Assembly (NCBI GenBank): GCA_964469165.1
Contig: CAYXXZ010000028.1
Coordinates: 1-31,663 of the forward strand
DNA from: CAYXXZ01 sp964469165
GTDB taxonomy: Bacteria > Pseudomonadota > Gammaproteobacteria > Pseudomonadales > Porticoccaceae
DNA length: 31,663 nucleotides
Reading direction: 5' to 3'
Below, piece after piece: positions 7,782 to 15,821 of this stretch; position 1 is the first letter of the stretch; each line of letters begins with the position of its first letter. The translations under genes and the position numbers were made by a program. A model generated the notes under the pieces. The model was not told where the DNA came from. It worked only from the letters and a program-made list of their open reading frames with translations, and ran no database searches.

Positions 7782-8567
7782 ATGACTGGCGCAAAGGCAC
7801 AATTTGACTACAGTGGTAACATCGTTCTGGTGACAGGGGCAGGAAGCGGTATATCCAAAGCCGTGGCCATGGCGTTCGCCGATGCCGGGGCGACCGTGCT
7901 TGCCGTCGACCGCAATGCAGATGCCGTAACGGCACTCGCCGAAACCATCCGGGAGCAAGGTGGTCTTGCGCAATCCTTTGCCGCAAATATATCTTCCTCC
8001 GCTGAGGTAGACACGCTGATGACCCACATCATTCAACAGTTTGGCAGGGTCGATTGTGCCTTTAACGGCGCTGGCGTAGGAAGCCCCATTGGAGGCACGA
8101 TCGTCGACTATGAGGACGACCACTGGGATCAGGTTATGAACGTCAATCTGCGCGGGATGTTCCTTTGTCTGCGTGCGGAAATACGCCAGATGCAAAAGCA
8201 GGGCGGCGGCAATATCATCAATGTTGCATCAATTGGCGGTGAGCGCGCCACGCCCAAAGCGCCCGCCTATATTGCCAGCAAGCACGGTGTGATCGGCCTG
8301 ACGCGCGCTACAGCTATCGATCACGCAACGGAGAACATCCGCATCAATGCAATTTGTCCCGGCTACATTGGCGGTACGGCAATGATGGACAGCTTCATAG
8401 AAAAAGATCCTGAAGCACGCACCGCGCTCATGAACTCATCCATTCCCCTAGGCCGGCTGGGGCAAACGAACGATGTGGCGGAAACGGCGCTGTGGCTGTG
8501 CTCCGGCGCAGCCAGCTTCGTGACAGGCGCCACTATTTTTGTGGACGGCGGGCTTTCCGCCAAATAG
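7782..8567 (+). CDS. Short-chain dehydrogenase/reductase 1
   Basis: This is a classical cytosolic SDR of 261 residues. It has the Rossmann glycine motif TGAGSGI (18-24), Asp 43 after the second strand (favouring NAD(H) over NADP(H)), the NGAG variant of the NNAG motif (95-98), the catalytic Ser 150 (INVASI) and the Y-x-x-x-K pair Tyr 163/Lys 167 (YIASK), and ends with VDGG. The start follows a GGGAGAGAGG ribosome-binding site. It is separated from SDR 2 by 9 bp and is almost certainly co-transcribed with it. Its substrate is probably a secondary alcohol or ketone, but cannot be specified. It is the first intact gene to the right of the mobile-element remnants and has the GC-rich composition of the following region. 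Confidence 0.9.
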   Translation: MTGAKAQFDYSGNIVLVTGAGSGISKAVAMAFADAGATVLAVDRNADAVTALAETIREQGGLAQSFAANISSSAEVDTLMTHIIQQFGRVDCAFNGAGVGSPIGGTIVDYEDDHWDQVMNVNLRGMFLCLRAEIRQMQKQGGGNIINVASIGGERATPKAPAYIASKHGVIGLTRATAIDHATENIRINAICPGYIGGTAMMDSFIEKDPEARTALMNSSIPLGRLGQTNDVAETALWLCSGAASFVTGATIFVDGGLSAK

Positions 8568-8576
8568 GAACACAGC

Positions 8577-9362
8577 ATGCCAGAAACAATGTCCGGTAAA
8601 ACCGCGGTAATCCTGGGGGCCGCCAGCGGCATAGGTGCAGCAGCAGCGCGACACTTCGCCGCCCTGGGCTGCAAATTGATACTCGCCGATATACAGAATG
8701 AAGCCGGCAAGCAGATTGCCCAGGAATTGGGAGCCACCTTTCTGCAATGTGACATCACGCAAGAACAGGATGTCGAAGCAGTCGCCCAAAGGGCCATCGA
8801 CGATTATGGTCGCCTCGATATTTTCATCAACTGCGCCGCGCGGCTCGGCGTGATTGGCTCGATCACCACAACATCCGCTGAAGCCTGGCGAAAAACCATG
8901 GCAATTCTGGTGGATGGCCCTTTTTTTGCGATAAAACATGCGGCAAAACACATGGTGTCGCAGGGGGAGGGTGTGATCATTTCCATCGCCAGTACCGCTG
9001 GCATCATGGGTGGGCTGGGACCACACGGCTATACCACTGGCAAGCATGCGCTCATTGGTCTCATTAAATCAGCGGCGTCGGAATTATCCGCCTCCCGCGT
9101 CCGGGTGCTGGGCGTAGCGCCTTCCGGAGTTTTCACCCCCATGGCGGCAGCAATCGCAAAAGGGGATGTAGAGGAAGGGCTTGCCCGTACATCGCCCCTG
9201 GGCTCGGGCATCGATCCGGAAGAAATTGCAGCGACTCTGGCATTTCTGTGCAGTACGAATGCACGGCATATGACCGGGCAAACCATTATTATCGATTCCG
9301 GCGTGACTTCCTCCGGGTTGGCGGTGCCAATGTTTCATAGCGCCGAGCCAACAAGCCTGTGA
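8577..9362 (+). CDS. Short-chain dehydrogenase/reductase 2
   Basis: A second classical SDR of 261 residues, translated from an ATG with AGGAA overlapping the stop codon of SDR 1. It has GAASGIG (14-20), Asp 38 in LADIQ (suggesting NAD), NCAA in place of NNAG (85-88), Ser 139 in ISIAST, and Tyr 152/Lys 156 in YTTGK. The C-terminal region has the usual MTGQTIIIDSG. It carries an extra tail of about 18 residues after that motif (SSGLAVPMFHSAEPTSL). The pair of SDRs points to two oxidation or reduction steps in one pathway. The downstream neighbour is convergent, so the operon ends here. Confidence 0.9.
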   Translation: MPETMSGKTAVILGAASGIGAAAARHFAALGCKLILADIQNEAGKQIAQELGATFLQCDITQEQDVEAVAQRAIDDYGRLDIFINCAARLGVIGSITTTSAEAWRKTMAILVDGPFFAIKHAAKHMVSQGEGVIISIASTAGIMGGLGPHGYTTGKHALIGLIKSAASELSASRVRVLGVAPSGVFTPMAAAIAKGDVEEGLARTSPLGSGIDPEEIAATLAFLCSTNARHMTGQTIIIDSGVTSSGLAVPMFHSAEPTSL

Positions 9363-9438
9363 GTAAACTTTCTCCAGGCTCCGATGGTTTGAGGCTCATG
9401 TAGCCCAATTTTCTGGCTTTTCAATAATCAAGTGCTGC

Positions 9439-10440
9439 TTATGCCAGGCCCCAGCATTCGCTGAGCAGTTCGTAGGATCGCAAACGCGCGCGGTGATCAT
9501 GGATCGATGCCACGGTGATGATTTCATCGGCGCCGGTGGCGTCGGCAAATTCACGCAAATCCCTTGCCACGGTATCCGGTGCGCCCACCATGGCGCAGGT
9601 CAGCATGCGCGAGACCTGGGCTTTTTCGGCAGGATTCCACATCGATTCGATGTCATCCACAGGGGGCTGAAGGCGCGTGCGCTTGCCGCGCAGTATGTTG
9701 AGAAAACTTTGCTGGGTGGATGTGAACAACTTTCTGGCATTGCCATCCGTGTCCGCGATGGTGACGTTGGCGGCCACCATCACGTAGGGTTTATCCAATT
9801 GCGCCGAGGGCCGGAATTTTTCGCGATAAGTGCGGATTGCCTGCATCAGTGCATCGGGTGCGAAATGGCTGGCGAAGGCGTAGGGCAGGCCCAGATGCGC
9901 GGCGAGCTGCGCACCGAACAGGCTTGAACCCAGTATCCACAAGGGAACTTCGAGGCCTGTGCCGGGAATCGCCTGCACGCCCTGGCCGGGCTGCTCGGGG
10001 GCGAAATAGTTTTGCAGCTCCATCACATCCTGAGGAAAGGTGTCGGCGCTGTTGTAATCGCGGCGCAGGGCGCGCAGGGTCAGGCCATCGGTTCCTGGCG
10101 CCCGGCCCAGGCCGAGATCGATGCGGCCGGGATACAGGGATTCGAGCGTGCCGAACTGTTCCGCAATCACCAGCGGCGAGTGGTTGGGCAGCATGATGCC
10201 GCCAGCGCCGACGCGAATGCGCTTGGTGCCACCGGCGATATAACCGATGAATACCGAGGTCGCGGCGCTGGCGATACCCGGCATGTTGTGGTGCTCGGCC
10301 AGCCAGTAGCGGCTATAGCCCCAGGTTTCGGCGTGTTGCGCCAGGTCCAGCGAGTTGCGCAGCGCCTCGGCAGGGCTGGAATTGCTGGAAATATAGGCCA
10401 GGTCGAGTATGGACAGGGGAATGGACATCGCGGAACTCAT
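9439..10440 (-). CDS. Luciferase-like (LLM) flavin-dependent monooxygenase
   Basis: This 333-residue protein belongs to the bacterial-luciferase-like TIM-barrel flavoenzymes, close to the YhbW/MsnO8 type. Family signatures include SILDLAYI at the start, YWLAEHHNMPGIAS, GIMLPNHSPLVIAEQFGTLE, YPGRIDLGLGRAPGTDG and a C-terminal MVGAPDTVARDLREFA. Such enzymes use reduced FMN, or F420 in other branches, to oxygenate or transfer hydride to an organic substrate. The frame is open from 10509, but the first Met consistent with the family start is at 10440 (or 10428); neither has a clear ribosome-binding site. It lies downstream of the SnoaL-like gene on the same strand, separated by 117 bp containing an 11-bp-stem hairpin. 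Confidence 0.86.
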   Translation of the reverse strand: MSSAMSIPLSILDLAYISSNSSPAEALRNSLDLAQHAETWGYSRYWLAEHHNMPGIASAATSVFIGYIAGGTKRIRVGAGGIMLPNHSPLVIAEQFGTLESLYPGRIDLGLGRAPGTDGLTLRALRRDYNSADTFPQDVMELQNYFAPEQPGQGVQAIPGTGLEVPLWILGSSLFGAQLAAHLGLPYAFASHFAPDALMQAIRTYREKFRPSAQLDKPYVMVAANVTIADTDGNARKLFTSTQQSFLNILRGKRTRLQPPVDDIESMWNPAEKAQVSRMLTCAMVGAPDTVARDLREFADATGADEIITVASIHDHRARLRSYELLSECWGLA

Positions 10441-10516
10441 GTGTTGATCAGCCGGTGTAACTGGTATGCCAGCATAGCGGAATTCGGTGGCCGCGGGTAA
10501 CGGCGCCATCTTGCAG

Positions 10517-10547
10517 GGCCGAGGCGACAGATTTCTTCGCCTCGGCC
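10517..10547 (-). terminator. Hairpin between the SnoaL-like and LLM genes
   Basis: GGCCGAGGCGA and TCGCCTCGGCC form a perfect 11-bp stem around a 9-base loop, 10 bp beyond the stop of the SnoaL-like gene. No T-run follows on either strand. It may therefore be an attenuator or RNA-stabilising hairpin rather than a full intrinsic terminator. Confidence 0.5.
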
Positions 10548-10557
10548 GTACTTTCGA

Positions 10558-10965
10558 TCATTTGTTCATCAGTGCGGCAAACGTTTTTTCAACGAGCAGT
10601 GAATCCATGTATTCGTAGGTTTGATAGATCTTGCCGTCGCGAATTTTCAGCAGCATGTGATACTGGTTGTTGTAATCCCCGCCCGAGACGGTTTTTGCCG
10701 TGCCGTTGACCCGACAGGCGACGCGGTCCTCTTCCGCCGTCATTTCGATCACTTCGAGAGCCACGCCACCGGGGCAGACTTCCGCCAGCAGGCCGCCGAC
10801 CTTGCCGAATTCCTTGAGGGTCAGGGTGCCGCCGAGACAGCTGGTGTTGGGGATGGTGATCTTGATGTCGGGGTCGAAAAGGTTCATGAGGGCGGCAATA
10901 TTGCCTGAGCTCAGGGCTGCGAAGAAATCCTTGGCAACTTGCTTGTTTTTTTCCAGGTCGGACAT
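10558..10965 (-). CDS. SnoaL-like / NTF2-fold protein
   Basis: A 135-residue protein of the NTF2-like superfamily. It begins with the characteristic helix NKQVAKDFFAALSSGNIAALMNLFDPDI and ends with beta strands of the type QYHMLLKIRDGKIYQTYEYMD. The conical fold holds a hydrophobic pocket; family members act as isomerases, cyclases or hydrolases, or merely bind ligand. The start at 10965 is set by an AAGGAGAA ribosome-binding site, so the longer frame to 10995 is rejected. It diverges from TonB receptor 2 across a 233-bp region and may be controlled from there. Specific activity is unknown. Confidence 0.8.
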   Translation of the reverse strand: MSDLEKNKQVAKDFFAALSSGNIAALMNLFDPDIKITIPNTSCLGGTLTLKEFGKVGGLLAEVCPGGVALEVIEMTAEEDRVACRVNGTAKTVSGGDYNNQYHMLLKIRDGKIYQTYEYMDSLLVEKTFAALMNK

Positions 10966-11094
10966 GGGGTTCTCCTTGTTGTCTTGCATCCGCATGTTGT
11001 CGGCGGACGAGAGCGTTTTGTGATCAGGCTGTATGGTAATGGGTGCGCACAGGCTTTTCCATTTTATAGAGCTATCAATTTTGCTTCCGATGCA

Positions 11095-11122
11095 TTGATA
11101 TGGCGCCGATACAGGCTATAGT
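11095..11122 (+). promoter_or_regulatory. Sigma70-type promoter of TonB receptor 2
   Basis: TTGATA (11095-11100) and TATAGT (11117-11122) are separated by 16 bases, a close match to the vegetative consensus. The predicted start of transcription falls near 11129-11130, about 70 bp before the ATG. Confidence 0.6.
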
Positions 11123-11129
11123 ATGTACG

Positions 11130-11151
11130 TAGCTTGTTATACAGCAAGCTA
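11130..11151. promoter_or_regulatory. Palindrome at the predicted transcription start (candidate operator)
   Basis: TAGCTTG and CAAGCTA form perfect 7-bp arms around 8 bases, starting just after the -10 box. The size and position fit binding of a dimeric repressor such as MarR or TetR. An RNA hairpin at the 5' end of the transcript is the alternative. Confidence 0.5.
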
Positions 11152-11198
11152 GTTTTGTTGGGCGATCATATGTGTAACTATAAGAAAATGGGGCCGTT

Positions 11199-13361
11199 AT
11201 GAAAAAATACTTTAAAAAACAATGTATTATGGGAGTTGTTGGCGCGTCGCTGTGCATGCCGGCACTCTCCCAGATCGAAGAAATCCTTGTTACCGCGCAA
11301 CGCCGCGCCGAGAATATCCAGACCGTTCCCATCACTATTTCCGCCTTCTCGGCGGTGGAACTCAGCAAATCCGGCATCAAGTCCTACGATGATATCGGCA
11401 TGGTGACACCGGGCTTGACCACGGACCGCCAGGTGGGCGCAGCCACACCCTACATGCGCGGAGTGGGTGCGCAAAGCACCCAGATTGGCGTTGAAACTCC
11501 CACCGCGGTGTATGTGGACGATGTCTATACCGCAGGCGGGGTGGATTCCATCTTCTCTCTCAACAACATCGAGCGTATCGAGGTTCTCAAGGGGCCGCAG
11601 GGCACATTGTTTGGCCGCAATACCACGGGGGGACTGATTCATATCATCACCAAGGACCCTACCCATGAGCCCCAACTATCGATGGGCGTGTTCGCCGGCA
11701 ACTACGACAGGTTCGGCGGCAATTTTTACGGCAGTACGGGGCTGACGGAGAACTTGGCCGCAGACGTTGCCGCGTCTGTGCAACGCCAGAACGGGCGCTG
11801 GGCAAAGAACGTCTATAACGGCGAGAAAGTGGGCTATGAGGAATTTGCCTCCGTGCGCACCAAGCTGCTATGGACACCCTCGGAGCGAACCCGGGTCACC
11901 CTGTCGGCGCAATACAGCGAGCGGGAGGATGACCTGGGTGTGAACCGCCAGTGTAATCGCAACGCCGCGTATGGCTGCATCGACGGCGCGGTGTTCACAG
12001 GGGATTTCCACGACATCAATTCCAACATGCGGGATATACATACGGAAAGTGAAACCTGGGGCGTGTCTGCAAAGATCGAACAGAACCTGGGGGGAGTCGA
12101 TCTGGTGAGCATCACCAGCTACAAGGACAACGACAACATCCAGTTCTTTGACCAGGATTTCACCCCGCTCCAGCATTTCGATGTGTTTCAGTTCCAGCAG
12201 CACGAGACCTTTACCCAGGAGTTCCAGCTTGTCTCCAACGATGACAGCAAGCGCTACTCGTGGATCCTCGGACTGTATTATTTCGACTATGAAGCCAGTT
12301 ATACGCCGATGGGACTGTCGGGCATCGGCGCGGGCTCGTTCGGCGCGGTCAGCATTTTCTCCACCATCGACACCCAATCCTATGCCGCGTTCGGCGAAGC
12401 CGCCTTCGATCTGACCAGCGATACGAGCTTGGTGGTCGGCTTGCGATGGACAGAGGATGAGCAGGAGTTGCGGGGGTACACGGAGTTTGGTCCCTATGGC
12501 GGCACACCATTGATGAGCCGTCATTTCAAGACGGATGAAAGCTGGAGTGACCCCACGTGGCGCGTGGCGCTCAATCATCAGTTGAACGACGACGTCATGG
12601 TCTACGCCTCCTATAACCGCGGCTTCAAGAGCGGCACCCACACTCCCGTGGTGTCGTCTGGAGTTCCCGCGGCACCGGTTGAGCCCGAAGAAGTGGATGC
12701 CTATGAGATCGGCATGAAGGGAGACTTCTTCGATCGCAGGTTGAGGTTGAATCTGGCGGCGTTTTATTACGATTACAAAAATATCCAGCTGCAACGCATC
12801 GACGCCGGGGTTGCGCTTCTCCTGAACGCGGCGGAGGCGGAAATGCGTGGTTTCGAGGTGGATGGCCAGTTTGTCGTGACGGATAACCTGAATCTGCGCT
12901 TCGGACTTGCCTACCTGGATACGGAGTACACGGATTTCCCCGGCTGCCTGATCAATACGCCGAGCCCTGTCGCCAATGGCGCGCTGGGACCGGGCAACAT
13001 CCGCGCCTCGGGCGACTGTTCCGGCAATGAGCTGGTGCGCGCGCCGGATCTCACATACAACATCGGTGTGAATTACGAGTTGCCTACCCAGTCTGGTATC
13101 TGGGGCGCAAGCGCCACCATGGCCTACAACGACGGTTTCTGGTGGGAGCCGGACAACCGCCTCAAGGAGGATTCCTACATCGTGGTGAATGGTGAGCTTT
13201 CCTGGACGACCCCGGACGAGAAGTATCGGGTGCGCCTCTTCGGCAAGAATATTTTCGACGAGGACTATTCGATCTACAGTGCCGAGGCGACGTATGGGGA
13301 CAACGATGCACCGGCGCCGCCGCGCACCTGGGGAGTGGGCTTCGACGCCAAGGTATTTTGA
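11199..13361 (+). CDS. TonB-dependent outer-membrane receptor 2
   Basis: This 720-residue receptor has a Lys-rich start and signal peptide (about 1-24, ending PALS before QIEE). The TonB-box/plug region is IEEILVTAQRRAENIQTVPI, the plug motif is IERIEVLKGPQGTLFGRNTT, and a transmembrane barrel ends in a terminal Phe. It is a paralogue of receptor 1: shared segments include the TQEFQLVSN/SQEFQLLSN region, YASYNRGFKSGT and GFWWEPDNRLKEDSY. Two Cys pairs occur in extracellular-loop-like stretches (RQCNRNAAYGC and PGC..GDC), which receptor 1 lacks and which may form disulfides. A good promoter and a palindrome precede it. The amidohydrolase gene follows after 59 bp in the same direction, suggesting uptake and processing of one substrate. 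Confidence 0.93.
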   Translation: MKKYFKKQCIMGVVGASLCMPALSQIEEILVTAQRRAENIQTVPITISAFSAVELSKSGIKSYDDIGMVTPGLTTDRQVGAATPYMRGVGAQSTQIGVETPTAVYVDDVYTAGGVDSIFSLNNIERIEVLKGPQGTLFGRNTTGGLIHIITKDPTHEPQLSMGVFAGNYDRFGGNFYGSTGLTENLAADVAASVQRQNGRWAKNVYNGEKVGYEEFASVRTKLLWTPSERTRVTLSAQYSEREDDLGVNRQCNRNAAYGCIDGAVFTGDFHDINSNMRDIHTESETWGVSAKIEQNLGGVDLVSITSYKDNDNIQFFDQDFTPLQHFDVFQFQQHETFTQEFQLVSNDDSKRYSWILGLYYFDYEASYTPMGLSGIGAGSFGAVSIFSTIDTQSYAAFGEAAFDLTSDTSLVVGLRWTEDEQELRGYTEFGPYGGTPLMSRHFKTDESWSDPTWRVALNHQLNDDVMVYASYNRGFKSGTHTPVVSSGVPAAPVEPEEVDAYEIGMKGDFFDRRLRLNLAAFYYDYKNIQLQRIDAGVALLLNAAEAEMRGFEVDGQFVVTDNLNLRFGLAYLDTEYTDFPGCLINTPSPVANGALGPGNIRASGDCSGNELVRAPDLTYNIGVNYELPTQSGIWGASATMAYNDGFWWEPDNRLKEDSYIVVNGELSWTTPDEKYRVRLFGKNIFDEDYSIYSAEATYGDNDAPAPPRTWGVGFDAKVF

Positions 13362-13420
13362 CCGCGCGTCTGGCTTCTGGCCGGTTTAATACACTGAAAG
13401 AGTAAAGCGAGTAGTGAAGT

Positions 13421-15154
13421 ATGGATAGGATCATTCGAAATGGACGGATCGTCGACGGCAGTGGCGGCGCCAGCTTTAGCGGCGATATCGCCATTCGCGG
13501 GGGAAAGATCGCCCAGGTGGGCAAGGTGGACGGGCGCGGAGCAGAAGAAATCGATGCGGCGGGCGCGGTGGTGGCGCCGGGTTTCATCGACGTCCACACC
13601 CACTTCGACGCCCAGGTGTTCTGGGACCAGACGCTGAGCCCGTCCATTTACCACGGTGTCACCACGGCGCTGGCCGGTAACTGCGGCTTTACCCTGGCGC
13701 CGCTGTCGGGGCGGCAGGAGGATACCGACTATCTGCTGCGCATGCTGTCGCGGGTGGAGGGTATGCCGCTGGTCACGCTGCAGGAGGCCGTAAAACCGGA
13801 TTGGCGCAGTTTCGCTGAATATCTCGACAAGATCGATGGCACGCTCGCCATCAACACCGCGTTCATGGTCGGTCACAGCGCCCTGCGCCGTGCCGTGATG
13901 GGCGAGCGGGCGCTGACGGACAAGGCGTCCGCCAAAGATATCGAGAGCATGACAGCCTTGCTGGAACTCTCGCTGCGCCAGGGCGGAACGGGTTTCTCCA
14001 CCACGGTGTCACCGACACACTCCGACTATGAAGGCAGGCCGGTGCCCTCCCGGGTGGCGGAGCGCGAAGAGCTGTTGGCGCTTGCGGCGGTGCTGCGCGG
14101 GCACCCGGGCACCTGGCTCGAATTGGTGTTCGGGGTTTCGGAGATGAAGGAGGAGCACTACGCACTGGCGTCGGATATGTCCCTGAGCGCGCAGCGGCCC
14201 ATCAACTGGAACGCGGTGCAGATCAACAGCAGCAAGCCGGAACTGCTGGAAATGAAGCTCAAGGCCGGTGATTACGCGCACCAGCGCGGTGCCACCACCA
14301 TTGCCCTGGTGCCGGCCGCGCCGATGATCGTGCTGCTCAATTTCGTCAACATGTTCGTCCTCGACACCATTCCCAACTGGTCACAGTTGGTGCCCATGTC
14401 GATGCCGGATCGTGTCCGCGCGCTCGCCGACCCGGATTTTCGCGCTCAATTGATCCAGGGTGCGGAAAGCCCGGAGGCAAAGCAGGGCGGTCGTCTGCCC
14501 AACTGGGACCGGGTGATGCTCGAAGGGCTGTCGCTGCCCGACAACCTCCAATGGAACGGCAAGCCCTTGGGCGCAGTGGCTGCCAGCAGGCAGCGTTCGA
14601 GTCTTGAAACATTGTTCGATCTGGCGGTGGAAGAAGATCTGGGCGTGTCCTTCTCGATGCCGGCGGAGAGCGTCGATGAAAAATCCTGGCAGTTGCGCGG
14701 AGAGCTGTGGCGCGACCGCCGCTGCCTGATCGGTGGCTCCGACGCGGGGGCGCACCTGGACATGCTGAATTCCTTCGCATTTTCCACGCAACTGCTCGGC
14801 GAAGGTGTGCGCAGGCGCGGCCTTTTGAGTCTGGAAGAGGCCGTCCATCGTATCACCGCGCTGCCTGCAAAGTGTTTTGGCCTCAGGGGGCGCGGCTCGA
14901 TCGCACCGGGCATGGCGGCGGATCTGGTGATCTTCGATCCCGAGACGGTGGATTGTGGGCCCATCGCCATGCGCAATGACTTGCCTGGCGGAGAAAAGCG
15001 TCTTTACGCCGATGCCATGGGTGTCGCCCAGGTCATCGTGGCGGGTGAAGTGGTTGCCAACGACAATCGCGCCACCGGCCGTTACCCGGGGCGGGTGCTG
15101 CGTTCCGGACGCGACACCGAAACGGTGCCGATCGGCACCTGGTTGCACGGCTGA
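13421..15154 (+). CDS. N-acyl-D-amino-acid deacylase-type amidohydrolase
   Basis: A 577-residue cytosolic amidohydrolase of the D-aminoacylase group (COG3653). The N-terminal beta domain (IIRNGRIVDGSG) leads into the metal-binding motif FIDVHTHFDAQ (His 59, His 61). NCGF (87-90) carries the Cys that bridges or binds metal in D-aminoacylases, and VGHSALR is at 150-156. GGSDAGAH (438-445) holds the catalytic Asp 441, and the composite beta domain closes with PGMAADLVIFDP. The family hydrolyses N-acyl-D-amino acids, but many members annotated this way act on other amides or cyclic compounds, so the substrate is open. It follows TonB receptor 2 in the same direction, and a hairpin lies after the stop. 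The ribosome-binding site is weak. Confidence 0.88.
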   Translation: MDRIIRNGRIVDGSGGASFSGDIAIRGGKIAQVGKVDGRGAEEIDAAGAVVAPGFIDVHTHFDAQVFWDQTLSPSIYHGVTTALAGNCGFTLAPLSGRQEDTDYLLRMLSRVEGMPLVTLQEAVKPDWRSFAEYLDKIDGTLAINTAFMVGHSALRRAVMGERALTDKASAKDIESMTALLELSLRQGGTGFSTTVSPTHSDYEGRPVPSRVAEREELLALAAVLRGHPGTWLELVFGVSEMKEEHYALASDMSLSAQRPINWNAVQINSSKPELLEMKLKAGDYAHQRGATTIALVPAAPMIVLLNFVNMFVLDTIPNWSQLVPMSMPDRVRALADPDFRAQLIQGAESPEAKQGGRLPNWDRVMLEGLSLPDNLQWNGKPLGAVAASRQRSSLETLFDLAVEEDLGVSFSMPAESVDEKSWQLRGELWRDRRCLIGGSDAGAHLDMLNSFAFSTQLLGEGVRRRGLLSLEEAVHRITALPAKCFGLRGRGSIAPGMAADLVIFDPETVDCGPIAMRNDLPGGEKRLYADAMGVAQVIVAGEVVANDNRATGRYPGRVLRSGRDTETVPIGTWLHG

Positions 15155-15163
15155 ATCCGGCTC

Positions 15164-15192
15164 TTGGCGAGGTGGTTGGCATGCCTCGCCAA
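15164..15192 (+). terminator. Hairpin after the amidohydrolase gene
   Basis: TTGGCGAGG and CCTCGCCAA form a perfect 9-bp stem around 11 bases, 10 bp after the stop codon. No T-run follows. It lies directly before the marR promoter, so it could be a weak terminator or a binding site for the MarR protein. Confidence 0.45.
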
Positions 15193-15196
15193 TGCC

Positions 15197-15225
15197 TTGT
15201 AAAGGTTCGAGGGCTGGCCTATAGT
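15197..15225 (+). promoter_or_regulatory. Sigma70-type promoter of marR
   Basis: TTGTAA (15197-15202) and TATAGT (15220-15225) are separated by 17 bases, the optimal spacing. The -10 box is identical to that of TonB receptor 2. Transcription would start about 30 bp before the GTG at 15264. Confidence 0.6.
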
Positions 15226-15263
15226 GGCTGCGCCCATTTTTCCGATAACGAATTTTCTGCCGA

Positions 15264-15800
15264 GTGAACTTGTCAAAGACACCTCCGCAACTCGCTGACA
15301 ATCTATGCTTCCTCATCAACCAGACAGCCAAGGAACAACTGGCTTGGTTCGACAGGGAGATGAAAGCCTTGAAGCTGGATCGCTCCCAGTGGCGCCTGCT
15401 GGGATACCTGTCGTTCTTCACCGACATCACCCAGAGCGAACTGGCGCGCCTGCTCGGTATCGGCAAGGCTCCTCTGGGGCAGTTGATCCGCAAGCTGGAA
15501 GAGGCGGGCATGATCGTTCGCGAACCCCTCGTCACGGACAAACGCTCCTATAATTTGCGGGTGGCGGACTCCCATGCCCAGCTCGCCTTCATGGTGCGCG
15601 AAATGATGAAGCTGGAGTCCGCACAGCTGTTGCAGGACTTGCCCGAGGAAGAGATGGCGCAGGCGCGGGACGTTTTGCGCCACATCAGAAACAAGGTGCA
15701 GGAATCTCCGGAAAGCGACGAAATTCGCGCCATCAAAAAAGATATCCTCGCCGAAATCGCCAAACTGAAAAAAATGAGATCAACCTCCGCGCAGCAGTAG
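15264..15800 (+). CDS. MarR-family transcriptional regulator
   Basis: A 178-residue winged-helix regulator. Helices at about 35-85 include SQWRLLGYLSFFTDITQSEL, the recognition region ARLLGIGKAPLGQLIRKLEE and the wing with conserved Asp-Lys-Arg (VTDKRSYNL). The flanking helices form the dimer interface. The start is GTG 15264; a TTG two codons later is also possible and no ribosome-binding site is obvious. It has its own promoter and is followed after 21 bp by SDR 3, so the two form an operon. Such regulators usually repress nearby catabolic or efflux genes and respond to aromatic or lipophilic ligands. The palindromes near the TonB receptor 2 and marR promoters are candidate sites. Confidence 0.88.
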   Translation: MNLSKTPPQLADNLCFLINQTAKEQLAWFDREMKALKLDRSQWRLLGYLSFFTDITQSELARLLGIGKAPLGQLIRKLEEAGMIVREPLVTDKRSYNLRVADSHAQLAFMVREMMKLESAQLLQDLPEEEMAQARDVLRHIRNKVQESPESDEIRAIKKDILAEIAKLKKMRSTSAQQ

Positions 15801-15821
15801 CGGATTTTCCAGGAGTTCACC

